From contig CAJUST010000014.1 of NCBI GenBank assembly GCA_910589105.1, forward strand, positions 1-56,643: DNA of 56,643 nt, in the 5' to 3' direction. The notes below the pieces were generated by a model, which saw only the letters and a program-made list of their open reading frames with translations, was not told the DNA's origin and did not search any database. A program made the position numbers and the translations under genes. Below are positions 41,444 to 51,652 of this stretch, one piece after another; position 1 is the stretch's first letter, and each line of letters starts with the position of its first letter. Source of the stretch: an uncultured Lachnospiraceae bacterium. Its GTDB lineage: Bacteria > Bacillota > Clostridia > Lachnospirales > Lachnospiraceae.

Positions 41444-44400
41444 ATGGAGAAAAACAGAATACGTCCGGTTCAGGCTGGAAAAGGGTTGCGTATGAGTTAT
41501 TCACGGCAGAAAGAAGTCCTTGAAATACCGAATCTGATTGAAGTCCAGAAAGACTCCTACCAGTGGTTCTTAGACGAAGGCTTGAGGGAAGTGTTTGCGG
41601 ATATCTCGCCCATCGCTGATTACAGCGGGCATTTAAGTTTGGAATTTACTGATTTTACATTATGCAAAGATGATGTGAAATATTCCATACCGGAATGCAA
41701 GGACAGAGACGCCACATATGCTGCGCCGTTGAAAGTAAAAGTCAGGCTTTACAATAAAGAGACAGACGAAATTAATGAACATGAAATCTTCATGGGCGAT
41801 CTTCCTCTTATGACAGAAACGGGAACATTTGTAATCAATGGCGCTGAACGTGTCATCGTCAGCCAGTTGGTTCGTTCACCCGGAATATACTATGCAATTT
41901 CACATGATAAAGTTGGTAAAAAACTCTATTCCTGCACCGTGATTCCAAACCGCGGCGCATGGCTGGAATATGAGACGGATTCCAATGATGTTTTTTATGT
42001 GCGTGTAGACAGGACAAGGAAAGTGCCGATTACCGTATTAATCCGCGCCCTTGGCATTGGAAGCAATCAGGAAATCGTGGATCTCTTTGGCGAAGAACCG
42101 AAGATTGTAGCGAGTTTTGGAAAAGACGTTGCGACAAATTATGAAGAAGGGTTATTGGAATTATATAAGAAAATCCGTCCGGGCGAGCCGCTGACTGTAG
42201 AAAGCGCGGAAAGCCTGATTTCAGCAATGTTCTTTGATCCGAGACGATACGATCTTGCCAAAGTGGGCCGTTATAAATTTAATAAAAAGCTGGCGTTGAA
42301 AAACCGGATCAACGGACATGTCCTTGCGGAAGACGTAGTGGATATGTCGACAGGGGAGATTCTGGCTGAAAAAGGGACGGAAGTCACACGTTCCCTTGCG
42401 GCAGATATCCAAAACGCCGCAGTTCCCTATGTCTGGATTCAAGGCGAGACGAGAAATGTCAAAGTCCTGTCCAATATGATGGTTGAACTGCGCAATTATG
42501 TAGATGCAGATCCAAAAGAGCTTGGCATTACGGAACTGGTATATTATCCGGTTCTTGCTCAGATTTTAGAAGAAAATGAAAGTCTGGAAGATAGAAAAGA
42601 AGCAATCCGCAAAAATGTCCATGACTTAATTCCGAAACACGTCACAAAAGAAGACATTTTTGCTTCCATAAATTATAATATGCACTTAGAATATCTCATC
42701 GGGCATGATGATGATATTGACCATTTGGGCAACCGTCGCATCCGCGCTGTCGGGGAATTGCTCCAGAACCAGTACCGCATCGGGCTTTCCAGATTGGAAA
42801 GGGTTGTGCGGGAGCGTATGACGACGCAGGATTTAGAGGGGATTTCGCCGCAAAGCCTGATTAACATCAAGCCGGTAACGGCGGCAGTCAAAGAGTTCTT
42901 TGGTTCTTCTCAGTTGTCCCAGTTTATGGATCAGAACAATCCGCTTGGAGAGCTGACGCATAAACGCCGTCTTTCGGCTTTAGGCCCAGGGGGGCTTTCC
43001 CGTGACCGCGCCGGATTTGAGGTTCGTGACGTGCACTATTCCCATTACGGCAGAATGTGCCCGATAGAGACGCCGGAAGGTCCGAACATCGGACTGATTA
43101 ACTCACTGGCATGTTACGCGAGAATTAATGAGTATGGCTTTGTGGAAGCGCCATACCGCATTATTGATAAATCCGATCCGAAAAATCCGCGGGTAACGGA
43201 AGAATTTATCTATATGACCGCAGATGAAGAAGATAATTTCCATGTGGCGCAGGCAAACGAGGCGTTGGACGAAGAAGGGCATTTTGTGCGCAACTCTGTT
43301 TCCGGCCGTTATTTAGATGAAACACAGGAATATGAAAAAACGATGTTTGACTATATGGACGTATCTCCGAAAATGGTGTTCTCCGTTGCTACAGCCCTGA
43401 TCCCGTTCTTACAGAATGACGATGCGAACCGCGCATTGATGGGATCAAACATGCAGCGTCAGGCAGTCCCGCTTTTGACGACGGAAGCGCCTGTGGTTGG
43501 AACGGGTATGGAGACGAAAGCCGCAGTGGATTCCGGAGTTTGCGTCGTTGCGAGAAAATCGGGAATCGTTGAAAAAGCATCTTCAAAAGAAATCACAATC
43601 CGAAATGATGACGGCGTAAGAGATGTGTACCGTCTGACGAAGTTTTCCAGAAGCAACCAGTCCAACTGTTATAACCAAAAGCCAATCGTATTTAAAGACA
43701 TGCGCGTAGAAGCGGGAGAAGTCATTGCGGACGGCCCGTCCACAGCGAACGGCGAATTGGCTTTGGGCAAGAATCCTTTAATTGGCTTTATGACATGGGA
43801 GGGTTACAACTACGAGGACGCCGTATTATTAAGTGAACGGCTGGTTCAGGACGATGTTTATACATCTGTCCATATAGAAGAATACGAAGCGGAAGCCAGG
43901 GACACGAAATTAGGGCCGGAAGAAATCACCCGTGATGTGCCCGGCGTCGGCGATGAAGCGTTAAAAGATTTAGATGAACGCGGGATTATCCGCATTGGCG
44001 CGGAAGTCAGGGCGGGCGATATTTTAGTCGGGAAAGTGACGCCGAAAGGGGAAACGGAACTGACTGCGGAAGAACGTCTGCTGCGCGCGATTTTTGGGGA
44101 AAAAGCCAGAGAAGTCAGAGACACGTCTTTGAAAGTCCCGCATGGGGAGTATGGAATTATTGTAGATGCAAAAGTATTTACCAGAGATAACGGTGATGAA
44201 TTGTCTCCGGGCGTGAATCAGGCGGTGCGTATTTATATTGCGCAGAAAAGAAAGATTTCCGTCGGGGATAAAATGGCGGGCCGTCATGGGAATAAGGGTG
44301 TTGTTTCCCGTGTGCTGCCGATAGAAGACATGCCATTTCTGCCGAATGGCAGGCCGCTGGACATTGTATTAAACCCGCTTGGCGTGCCGTCCCGTATGAA

Positions 44401-45358
44401 CATCGGGCAGGTGCTTGAAATCCATTTAAGCCTTGCGGCAAAGGCGCTTGGGTTTAATATTGAAACGCCGGTGTTTGACGGCGCAAAAGAAAACGATATT
44501 ATGGATACCTTAGACCTTGCCAACGATTATGTCAATTTGGAATGGGAAGCGTTTGAGGCGAAATATAAACAGGAATTGCTTCCTGAAGTGCTAAAATATC
44601 TGTCTGATAACAGAGAGCATCGGAAGTTATGGAAAGGCGTGCCGCTTTCCAGAGATGGAAAAGTAAGGCTCCGTGACGGAAGGACGGGAGAATATTTTGA
44701 CAGTCCGGTTACGATTGGGCATATGCACTATCTGAAATTGCATCATCTGGTAGACGACAAGATCCATGCGCGTTCCACTGGTCCGTATTCGCTTGTAACG
44801 CAGCAGCCATTAGGCGGTAAGGCGCAGTTTGGCGGCCAGCGTTTCGGGGAGATGGAAGTTTGGGCGTTAGAGGCGTATGGCGCATCGTACACGCTCCAAG
44901 AAATTTTAACGGTGAAATCCGATGATGTAGTCGGCCGTGTAAAAACCTACGAAGCGATTATCAAAGGCGACAATATACCGGAACCGGGCATACCAGAATC
45001 CTTCAAAGTCCTGTTAAAAGAACTGCAGTCATTAGGGCTTGACGTAAAAGTGTTAGATGAAGACAGGAATGAAGTGGAGCTTGTTGAGACCAGTGAATAC
45101 GGCAATACGGATTTGAATGCCATTATTGCCGGAGACAATAAGGACTATGCGTTTGAGGACAGTGAATCATTTGGAAAGATGGGCTTTACAAAACAGGAAT
45201 TTGACGCCGACAACGAAGAACTTGTAGATATTGAAGAAGATTTAGAAGAAGATCTCGCAGGGGATTTGGGAGAGGATTTAGAGCCGGACATGGAAGAAGA
45301 CGGAGAGGATCTTCTTGACACAATAGATTTTGCAGAGGAAGTTTTTGCAGAGGAGTAA
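41444..45358 (+). CDS. rpoB: RNA polymerase beta subunit
   Basis: 1304 aa from the ATG at 41444 (MEKNRIRPVQAGKG), which has a GAGAGGTG site; codons upstream to 41357 are leader. The rifampicin-binding cluster is wild type: QLSQFMDQNNPLGELTHKRR, then SALGPGG, with the usual Asp, His and Ser. The lobe and active-site signatures CPIETPEGPNIGLI and GDKMAGRHGNKG are present. The last 60 residues are an acidic tail (DEDLEEDLAGDL-like). It is transcribed with rpoC, which starts about 20 bases later. Unlike the usual rplKAJL-rpoBC arrangement, no ribosomal genes precede it in the window. Confidence 0.98.
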   Translation: MEKNRIRPVQAGKGLRMSYSRQKEVLEIPNLIEVQKDSYQWFLDEGLREVFADISPIADYSGHLSLEFTDFTLCKDDVKYSIPECKDRDATYAAPLKVKVRLYNKETDEINEHEIFMGDLPLMTETGTFVINGAERVIVSQLVRSPGIYYAISHDKVGKKLYSCTVIPNRGAWLEYETDSNDVFYVRVDRTRKVPITVLIRALGIGSNQEIVDLFGEEPKIVASFGKDVATNYEEGLLELYKKIRPGEPLTVESAESLISAMFFDPRRYDLAKVGRYKFNKKLALKNRINGHVLAEDVVDMSTGEILAEKGTEVTRSLAADIQNAAVPYVWIQGETRNVKVLSNMMVELRNYVDADPKELGITELVYYPVLAQILEENESLEDRKEAIRKNVHDLIPKHVTKEDIFASINYNMHLEYLIGHDDDIDHLGNRRIRAVGELLQNQYRIGLSRLERVVRERMTTQDLEGISPQSLINIKPVTAAVKEFFGSSQLSQFMDQNNPLGELTHKRRLSALGPGGLSRDRAGFEVRDVHYSHYGRMCPIETPEGPNIGLINSLACYARINEYGFVEAPYRIIDKSDPKNPRVTEEFIYMTADEEDNFHVAQANEALDEEGHFVRNSVSGRYLDETQEYEKTMFDYMDVSPKMVFSVATALIPFLQNDDANRALMGSNMQRQAVPLLTTEAPVVGTGMETKAAVDSGVCVVARKSGIVEKASSKEITIRNDDGVRDVYRLTKFSRSNQSNCYNQKPIVFKDMRVEAGEVIADGPSTANGELALGKNPLIGFMTWEGYNYEDAVLLSERLVQDDVYTSVHIEEYEAEARDTKLGPEEITRDVPGVGDEALKDLDERGIIRIGAEVRAGDILVGKVTPKGETELTAEERLLRAIFGEKAREVRDTSLKVPHGEYGIIVDAKVFTRDNGDELSPGVNQAVRIYIAQKRKISVGDKMAGRHGNKGVVSRVLPIEDMPFLPNGRPLDIVLNPLGVPSRMNIGQVLEIHLSLAAKALGFNIETPVFDGAKENDIMDTLDLANDYVNLEWEAFEAKYKQELLPEVLKYLSDNREHRKLWKGVPLSRDGKVRLRDGRTGEYFDSPVTIGHMHYLKLHHLVDDKIHARSTGPYSLVTQQPLGGKAQFGGQRFGEMEVWALEAYGASYTLQEILTVKSDDVVGRVKTYEAIIKGDNIPEPGIPESFKVLLKELQSLGLDVKVLDEDRNEVELVETSEYGNTDLNAIIAGDNKDYAFEDSESFGKMGFTKQEFDADNEELVDIEEDLEEDLAGDLGEDLEPDMEEDGEDLLDTIDFAEEVFAEE

Positions 45359-45379
45359 ATATAGAAGGGAGTGACAGCA

Positions 45380-48300
45380 ATGCCAGAGATTACGAAGAAA
45401 GAGACATACCAGCCGATTGCGTTTGACGCAATTCAGATTGGTCTTGCGTCTCCTGAGAAAATCAGGGAATGGTCCCGCGGAGAAGTGAAAAAACCCGAAA
45501 CCATCAACTACAGGACGTTGAAACCGGAAAAAGACGGTTTGTTCTGTGAAAAGATTTTCGGACCGAGCAAAGACTGGGAATGTCATTGCGGCAAATATAA
45601 GAAGATCCGTTATAAAGGCGTAGTCTGCGACCGATGCGGAGTGGAAATTACAAAAGCAAGCGTCAGGAGAGAGCGTATGGGACATATTGAGCTTGCGGCG
45701 CCTGTGTCTCATATCTGGTATTTTAAAGGAATCCCGAGCCGGATGGGGCTGATACTCGATCTCTCCCCAAGGGTTTTGGAGAAAGTGCTTTATTTTGCCT
45801 CTTATATCGTGTTGGAGTCCGGCAATACAAATCTGGTTTACAAGCAGGTGTTGTCTGAAGCGGAATATCAGGATGCAAGAGAGCAGTATGGGAATGCGTT
45901 CCGCGTCGGCATGGGGGCGGAATCCATTTTAGAGCTTTTAGAAGCGATAGATTTAGAGAAAGACGCTGCGGAATTAAAAGCGGAGTTAAAAGATGCGACC
46001 GGACAGAAACGCGCGAGAATTATCAAACGTTTAGAAGTGGTGGAAGCGTTCCGCGAGTCCGGCAACCGTCCGGAATGGATGATTATGTCGGTGATTCCAG
46101 TGATTCCACCGGATTTGCGTCCGATGGTGCAGTTAGACGGCGGGCGTTTTGCGACTTCGGATTTAAATGATTTATACCGCCGGATTATAAACAGGAATAA
46201 CCGTCTGCGGAGACTGTTAGAGCTTGGCGCGCCGGACATTATTGTGCGGAATGAAAAGCGGATGCTTCAAGAAGCGGTGGATGCCCTGATTGACAATGGA
46301 AGGCGGGGAAGGCCTGTCACGGGCCCCGGCAACCGCGCATTAAAATCCCTTTCCGATATGTTAAAAGGAAAGAGCGGGCGTTTCCGTCAGAACTTGCTTG
46401 GGAAACGTGTCGATTATTCCGGCCGTTCCGTTATCGTCGTAGGGCCGGAACTTAAGATTTACCAGTGCGGCTTACCGAAGGAAATGGCGATTGAATTGTT
46501 TAAGCCATTCGTAATGAAAGAGCTGGTTTCCAATGGCACCGCCCACAATATCAAAAGCGCGAAAAAGATGGTAGAGCGCTTACAGCCGGAAGTATGGGAC
46601 GTCTTGGAAGAAGTCATTAAAGAACATCCGGTTATGTTAAACCGCGCCCCTACGCTGCACAGGCTAGGCATTCAGGCGTTTGAGCCGATTTTAGTGGAAG
46701 GGAAGGCGATTAAGCTCCACCCATTAGTTTGTACGGCGTATAATGCCGATTTTGACGGCGATCAGATGGCGGTTCATCTTCCGTTGTCTGTAGAAGCGCA
46801 GGCGGAATGCCGTTTTATGCTGCTTTCGCCGAATAACCTCTTAAAACCGTCCGATGGCGGGCCGGTGGCGGTTCCTTCGCAAGATATGGTGCTTGGCATT
46901 TATTACCTGACACAGGAAAGGCCGGGGGCGCTTGGGGAAGGAAAAGCATTTAAAAATGTAAACGAAGCGATTTTAGCATATGAAAATAAAGCTTTAACTC
47001 TGCATTCACGCATAAAAGCGCGGGTAACGAAGAAAAACCCAGATGGAAGCGAAGCGTCAGGCATGATAGAGTCGACGCTGGGGCGTTTTTTGTTTAATGA
47101 GATTATCCCGCAGGATTTAGGGTTTGTAGACCGCGGCATTCCGGGAAATGAATTAAAACTGGAAGTCGATTTCCATGTGGGCAAAAAGCAGTTAAAGCAG
47201 GTATTAGAGAAAGTCATTAATGTCCATGGCGCGACGAAAACAGCGGAAGTGCTTGATGATATTAAGTCGATTGGATACAAATATTCCACAAGGGCGGCAA
47301 TGACGGTTTCTATTTCCGACATGACTGTCCCGCCCCAAAAGCCACAGATGATTGAAGATGCGCAGAATACAGTGGATAAGATTATGCGCCAGTATAAGCG
47401 TGGCTTAATCACAGACGAAGAACGTTATAAAGAAGTTGTGGAAACATGGAAGGAAACGGACGATGAGCTGACTTCCGCCCTGCTTGGCGGCTTAGATAAG
47501 TATAACAATATCTTTATGATGGCGGATTCCGGAGCCCGTGGTTCCGATAAACAGATTAAGCAGCTTGCCGGAATGCGTGGGCTGATGGCGGATACGACGG
47601 GACGGACGATTGAGCTGCCGATTAAATCCAATTTCCGTGAAGGCCTTGATGTTTTGGAATACTTTATGTCAGCGCATGGAGCGAGAAAAGGGCTTTCTGA
47701 CACGGCTTTGCGTACAGCCGATTCGGGTTATCTGACAAGACGGCTTGTAGACGTGTCACAAGAGCTGATCGTACATGAATCTGATTGTAACAGCGACTTA
47801 GGCAAAGAGATTCCGGGCATGTGGGTTACGGCATTTATGGACGGCAAAGAAGAAATAGAAAGCCTTCAGGAAAGAATTACCGGCCGTTTTTCCTGCAATT
47901 CCATTTATGATAAAGACGGAAATGCGCTTGTAAAAGCAAATCATATGATAACGCCGCGCCGCGCCGCTGAAATAATGAGCAAGGGCGTAGGGGAAGACGG
48001 GAAACCGATTGAAAAAGTGAAAATCAGGACGATCCTCACCTGCCGCGCGCATGTGGGCGTGTGCGCAAAATGTTATGGCGCAAATATGGCGACGGGTCAA
48101 GCGGTTCAGGTTGGCGAAGCGGTCGGCATTATTGCGGCGCAGTCGATTGGGGAACCGGGAACACAGCTTACCATGCGTACCTTCCATACAGGAGGCGTTG
48201 CCGGTGATGACATTACACAGGGTCTTCCCCGTGTCGAAGAAATTTTTGAAGCGAGAAAACCGAAAGGACTTGCAATTATTACGGAATTTGCAGGAACTGC

Positions 48301-49009
48301 GGAAATCCGTGACACGAAGAAAAAACGGGAAGTCATAGTGACAAACCATGAAACCGGAGAGACAAAGACGTATTTGATCCCTTACGGTTCCCGCGTGAAA
48401 ATTATGGACGGCGCCGTACTGGAAGCCGGAGACGAACTGACCGAAGGTTCCGTAAATCCGCATGACATTTTAAAGATTAAAGGCGTCCGCGCCGTACAGG
48501 ATTATATGCTTCAGGAAGTGCAGAGAGTATACCGTCTGCAAGGTGTGGAAATTAATGACAAACATATTGAGGTGATTGTACGGCAGATGTTAAAGAAAAT
48601 CCGCATTGAAAGCAATGGCGACTCTGAATTTCTGCCGGGAACCCTCGTGGATATTTTAGACTATGAGGACACGAACGAAAAGCTGGAAAAAGAAGGCTTA
48701 GAACCGGCGGAAGGAAAGCAGATGCTGCTTGGAATTACAAAAGCTTCCCTTGCGACAAATTCATTCTTATCAGCGGCTTCTTTCCAAGAGACGACGAAAG
48801 TCTTGACGGAAGCGGCGATAAAAGGAAAAATCGATCCATTGATTGGTTTAAAAGAAAACGTCATTATCGGAAAACTGATTCCGGCAGGAACAGGCATGAA
48901 GCAGTATCGTGATTTAAAGCTGGATTCGGAATTGTATGAAGAAGATTATTTCGATTTTGAAGAAGATTTTGACGAATATGAAGTAGATGAAATTATGGAA
49001 GTAAATTAA
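45380..49009 (+). CDS. rpoC: RNA polymerase beta-prime subunit
   Basis: 1209 aa from the ATG at 45380 (MPEITKKETYQ), with a GAAGGGAG site; a GTG three codons earlier is not favoured. An N-terminal zinc finger (CHCGKYKK and CDRCGVE), the active-site loop NADFDGDQMAVH, and a second zinc site near residue 880 (CRAHVGVCAKCYG) are all present. The acidic C-terminus is similar to that of RpoB. The operon with rpoB ends at a terminator just after the gene. Confidence 0.98.
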   Translation: MPEITKKETYQPIAFDAIQIGLASPEKIREWSRGEVKKPETINYRTLKPEKDGLFCEKIFGPSKDWECHCGKYKKIRYKGVVCDRCGVEITKASVRRERMGHIELAAPVSHIWYFKGIPSRMGLILDLSPRVLEKVLYFASYIVLESGNTNLVYKQVLSEAEYQDAREQYGNAFRVGMGAESILELLEAIDLEKDAAELKAELKDATGQKRARIIKRLEVVEAFRESGNRPEWMIMSVIPVIPPDLRPMVQLDGGRFATSDLNDLYRRIINRNNRLRRLLELGAPDIIVRNEKRMLQEAVDALIDNGRRGRPVTGPGNRALKSLSDMLKGKSGRFRQNLLGKRVDYSGRSVIVVGPELKIYQCGLPKEMAIELFKPFVMKELVSNGTAHNIKSAKKMVERLQPEVWDVLEEVIKEHPVMLNRAPTLHRLGIQAFEPILVEGKAIKLHPLVCTAYNADFDGDQMAVHLPLSVEAQAECRFMLLSPNNLLKPSDGGPVAVPSQDMVLGIYYLTQERPGALGEGKAFKNVNEAILAYENKALTLHSRIKARVTKKNPDGSEASGMIESTLGRFLFNEIIPQDLGFVDRGIPGNELKLEVDFHVGKKQLKQVLEKVINVHGATKTAEVLDDIKSIGYKYSTRAAMTVSISDMTVPPQKPQMIEDAQNTVDKIMRQYKRGLITDEERYKEVVETWKETDDELTSALLGGLDKYNNIFMMADSGARGSDKQIKQLAGMRGLMADTTGRTIELPIKSNFREGLDVLEYFMSAHGARKGLSDTALRTADSGYLTRRLVDVSQELIVHESDCNSDLGKEIPGMWVTAFMDGKEEIESLQERITGRFSCNSIYDKDGNALVKANHMITPRRAAEIMSKGVGEDGKPIEKVKIRTILTCRAHVGVCAKCYGANMATGQAVQVGEAVGIIAAQSIGEPGTQLTMRTFHTGGVAGDDITQGLPRVEEIFEARKPKGLAIITEFAGTAEIRDTKKKREVIVTNHETGETKTYLIPYGSRVKIMDGAVLEAGDELTEGSVNPHDILKIKGVRAVQDYMLQEVQRVYRLQGVEINDKHIEVIVRQMLKKIRIESNGDSEFLPGTLVDILDYEDTNEKLEKEGLEPAEGKQMLLGITKASLATNSFLSAASFQETTKVLTEAAIKGKIDPLIGLKENVIIGKLIPAGTGMKQYRDLKLDSELYEEDYFDFEEDFDEYEVDEIMEVN

Positions 49010-49017
49010 GGAACGTG

Positions 49018-49059
49018 ACAGCCGTTGACTGACTTGAAGGGAAAGCAGCGGCTGTTTTT
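49018..49059 (+). terminator. Terminator after rpoC
   Basis: Arms ACAGCCG and CGGCTGT with a 24-base loop that could be shorter if inner pairs form, followed by five T. Confidence 0.78.
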
Positions 49060-49114
49060 GCTATACACAAAAGAGAAATGGAAGTTTTTACTTTAAAAAA
49101 GGAGGAGACGGCTT

Positions 49115-51553
49115 ATGAAAAAATTTAAAAATTTATTTTTAGGGGTTTATCTTCTGTGTCTGCTTTTGATTGGGACGATTCCTTTACATGCAGAGGAGGA
49201 ACGGACGGGAGCTTCAAACTGGTCCATAAGAGACTTGGAATTTTCACATACGCAGGTAAGCTTTGAGTTATCCGGCGTGGAAATGGCGCAAGAGGCGACG
49301 GCAGTCATTACTTCTGAGAAGGAAGGCGACGATTTTGAAGTAAGGATTCCCTTTACGATAGAAAGCGCGATACAATCGTTTCAGTTGGATTTGCCCGAAG
49401 ACAGTTATTTGCCAGCGGGAAAAAACTACCGCCTGACTCTTTGTGATCAGAATGGCGGAGAAGGTTTTGCAGTGGAATATCTGAATAAATGCAATATTTG
49501 GATACACTCAATGGAAGCGTATCCAAACCAGCTTGAAGCGGTTTCAGGGAATTTCGATCATGGCTTAAATGCGACGGTTGAAGTTGGGTTTCAGCAGTAT
49601 GAAGGGACATTTACAAATAGTAAGGCAGTCGTTCCCTATCCGAAGCAGGAGAAAGATACAAAGGTTAAAGCGCGTATTTCAGATGATTATGGCTGTGAAG
49701 AAGTGTATGTGAAAGATGTGGTTCATCAATATTTGAACGTTCCGTATATTGATGTATATGCTGATTCTGTATGGATGCAGTGGGCTCAGTTTCGTTCTGG
49801 GGAGAGGATGGCAGTTAAAATTGGGGAAGAAGTTTACTATAGTGAGTATGACTATAAGAAAAATGGATGGTCAACTCCGGTATGCTATCCGAAACAGCCA
49901 ATCGGAACGGAAGTGGAAATCTGGATGGAGAGCAAAAATGGAAGCATGTCAGAGATAGAGAAGCATTCCATAAAAGAGTGTATTTTTAAAGATACGTCTA
50001 GTAATTTTAAAGCGTATCCCGCACAGTTTACAGGCGAATTGTCTGCCAATGAACGTGGACAGATGCCAAGAAAAGCGACTGTCTTAGCCGGTGGCAAAAA
50101 ATATGAAGCGTCTGTCCAGAAAAATGGTTCATTTATAGTCAAATATCCAAGACAGAATGATAATAGCAAAGTGACATTGACGCTTTCTGATGCGCATAAC
50201 TGCAAAGTGACGTATTCCGCTTCCATTAAAAATGATCTTGCAAAATATAAAACGGATGATCTGATTAAACAAGATGGCATTGGAATGACAAATGTATATG
50301 GGCAGGCGATTGCCACTGCCAGATTGTGCGCCCAAATAGGTGGGAAAACTTACTATAGCCCTTATGCAAAATACAATGATAGTTCAAAGCAGGCGATCAG
50401 GGTCAGCTATCCCGCGCAAAAACCGGGGACAAAAATCAAATTGTGGTATGAGATGGAGAACACTTCAAGAACAGATGTAAAAGATTACGTCGTTCAACAA
50501 AGACATTTACAGTTTTACGTCAATAAGATGACGGCGTCTCATGCATCTGTCATGTTTGGATACGCTTTTTACCAGAAGAATAGATTGTGGCATCTGACAC
50601 AGATCCGTATCGAAAAAATGTATGTAGTGATTAATGGTAAAAAAGGAGCCGAAGTCAGAATTAACGCATTAAGCAGCCTTGAAGAATATAAAGTTGATGA
50701 TGATGATTATGACGATGATGACGATGAGTATTACGTTTACTATGACGATGATGACGACGACTATGGTTTAGAAACATACCGGATAAATTATTCTGCAAAA
50801 GTAGACGACAAGATTCAGATTGTGGCAGTTGATGAGAATGGCTATTCCTATACATTGTCGAAGGAGGTGCCAAACGTACCGCCCGATATTAAAGTGGATA
50901 AGATAGATGCCAACAGCAAAAAAGTATCTGGAAAGACGACCCCCGGCGCAAGCGTTACAGTTAAGGTCGGCAAAAAGAAATATAAAGTAACGGCAGGGAA
51001 AAAAGGCAAATTTTCTGTGAATATTAAATCTCAGAAACCCGGTAAAAGCATAAGCATTTCAGTAAAGACGAAGGAAGGATATTATGATTCAATCTTAGTG
51101 AAGGTGAAAAAGATTACGGGTGACATAAGGCTTACGAAGTTTGTTTACCGTGACAGTAAGAGCCTTTCATGTAAAATTACGAATGCAAAAAAGGGTGACA
51201 AGATTACAGTTAAAATAGGCAGTAAAACGTTTACGAAAAAAATAAAATCAAAGAAAAAGACTCAGAGAGTGACGATTCCTATAGAAGCAGGCGCGGCAGG
51301 GCAGAAAATTAAGCTGACATATCTGGATAAATATAAAAATAAAAAAGGTTCCTTTAGCAGCATGGTGTATTTGGGAAATACAATATATGTCGGCATGTCC
51401 AGCTCAGACGTTGTTTTAACAACATGGGGAAAACCAATCCGCAGAAACAGTTATGGAAGTATGCAGCAGTGGATTTTTAAAAGCGGCTCTACAGTTTTAT
51501 ACGTCTACATAGAGAATGGAAAAGTTGTCAGCTTGCAAAAATTTAATTATTAA
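49115..51553 (+). CDS. Large secreted Ig-like protein between rpoC and rpsL
   Basis: 812 aa with a signal peptide (residues 1-26, FLGVYLLCLLLIGTIPLHA) and an AAAGGAGGAG site. Residues 27-520 look like several beta-sandwich repeats spaced about 100 residues apart (recurring KxTVxxxISD/TLSDxxxC patterns). An Asp-rich, Tyr-containing tract at about 526-550 may bind divalent cations. Residues about 585-670 resemble a bacterial Ig domain (KVSGKTTPGASVTVKVGKKK), with a second one near 670-755. The C-terminal 60 residues (YVGMSSSDVVLTTWGKP, then QWIFKSG) resemble a SmpA/BamE-like fold. No wall anchor is seen. It has its own ribosome site and terminator. Confidence 0.83.
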   Translation: MKKFKNLFLGVYLLCLLLIGTIPLHAEEERTGASNWSIRDLEFSHTQVSFELSGVEMAQEATAVITSEKEGDDFEVRIPFTIESAIQSFQLDLPEDSYLPAGKNYRLTLCDQNGGEGFAVEYLNKCNIWIHSMEAYPNQLEAVSGNFDHGLNATVEVGFQQYEGTFTNSKAVVPYPKQEKDTKVKARISDDYGCEEVYVKDVVHQYLNVPYIDVYADSVWMQWAQFRSGERMAVKIGEEVYYSEYDYKKNGWSTPVCYPKQPIGTEVEIWMESKNGSMSEIEKHSIKECIFKDTSSNFKAYPAQFTGELSANERGQMPRKATVLAGGKKYEASVQKNGSFIVKYPRQNDNSKVTLTLSDAHNCKVTYSASIKNDLAKYKTDDLIKQDGIGMTNVYGQAIATARLCAQIGGKTYYSPYAKYNDSSKQAIRVSYPAQKPGTKIKLWYEMENTSRTDVKDYVVQQRHLQFYVNKMTASHASVMFGYAFYQKNRLWHLTQIRIEKMYVVINGKKGAEVRINALSSLEEYKVDDDDYDDDDDEYYVYYDDDDDDYGLETYRINYSAKVDDKIQIVAVDENGYSYTLSKEVPNVPPDIKVDKIDANSKKVSGKTTPGASVTVKVGKKKYKVTAGKKGKFSVNIKSQKPGKSISISVKTKEGYYDSILVKVKKITGDIRLTKFVYRDSKSLSCKITNAKKGDKITVKIGSKTFTKKIKSKKKTQRVTIPIEAGAAGQKIKLTYLDKYKNKKGSFSSMVYLGNTIYVGMSSSDVVLTTWGKPIRRNSYGSMQQWIFKSGSTVLYVYIENGKVVSLQKFNY

Positions 51554-51562
51554 AACGGTTGA

Positions 51563-51585
51563 AACGGCTTGACAAAGCCGTTTTT
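51563..51585 (+). terminator. Terminator after the Ig-like gene, overlapping the rpsL promoter
   Basis: Perfect 8-base arms AACGGCTT / AAGCCGTT around a GACA loop, then T. The loop sequence with its last stem bases reads TTGACA, the -35 of the next promoter. Confidence 0.9.
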
Positions 51586-51597
51586 CCCTTTTATAAT
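51569..51597 (+). promoter_or_regulatory. Promoter of rpsL
   Basis: TTGACA (51569-51574), exactly 17 bases, TATAAT (51592-51597). The -35 lies in the loop and right stem of the preceding terminator, so the two elements share DNA. Confidence 0.85.
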
Positions 51598-51652
51598 AAT
51601 TTAGCGTGTATAAAAGCACGCAAAACACGAATTATAACAGGAGGTGAAACAA

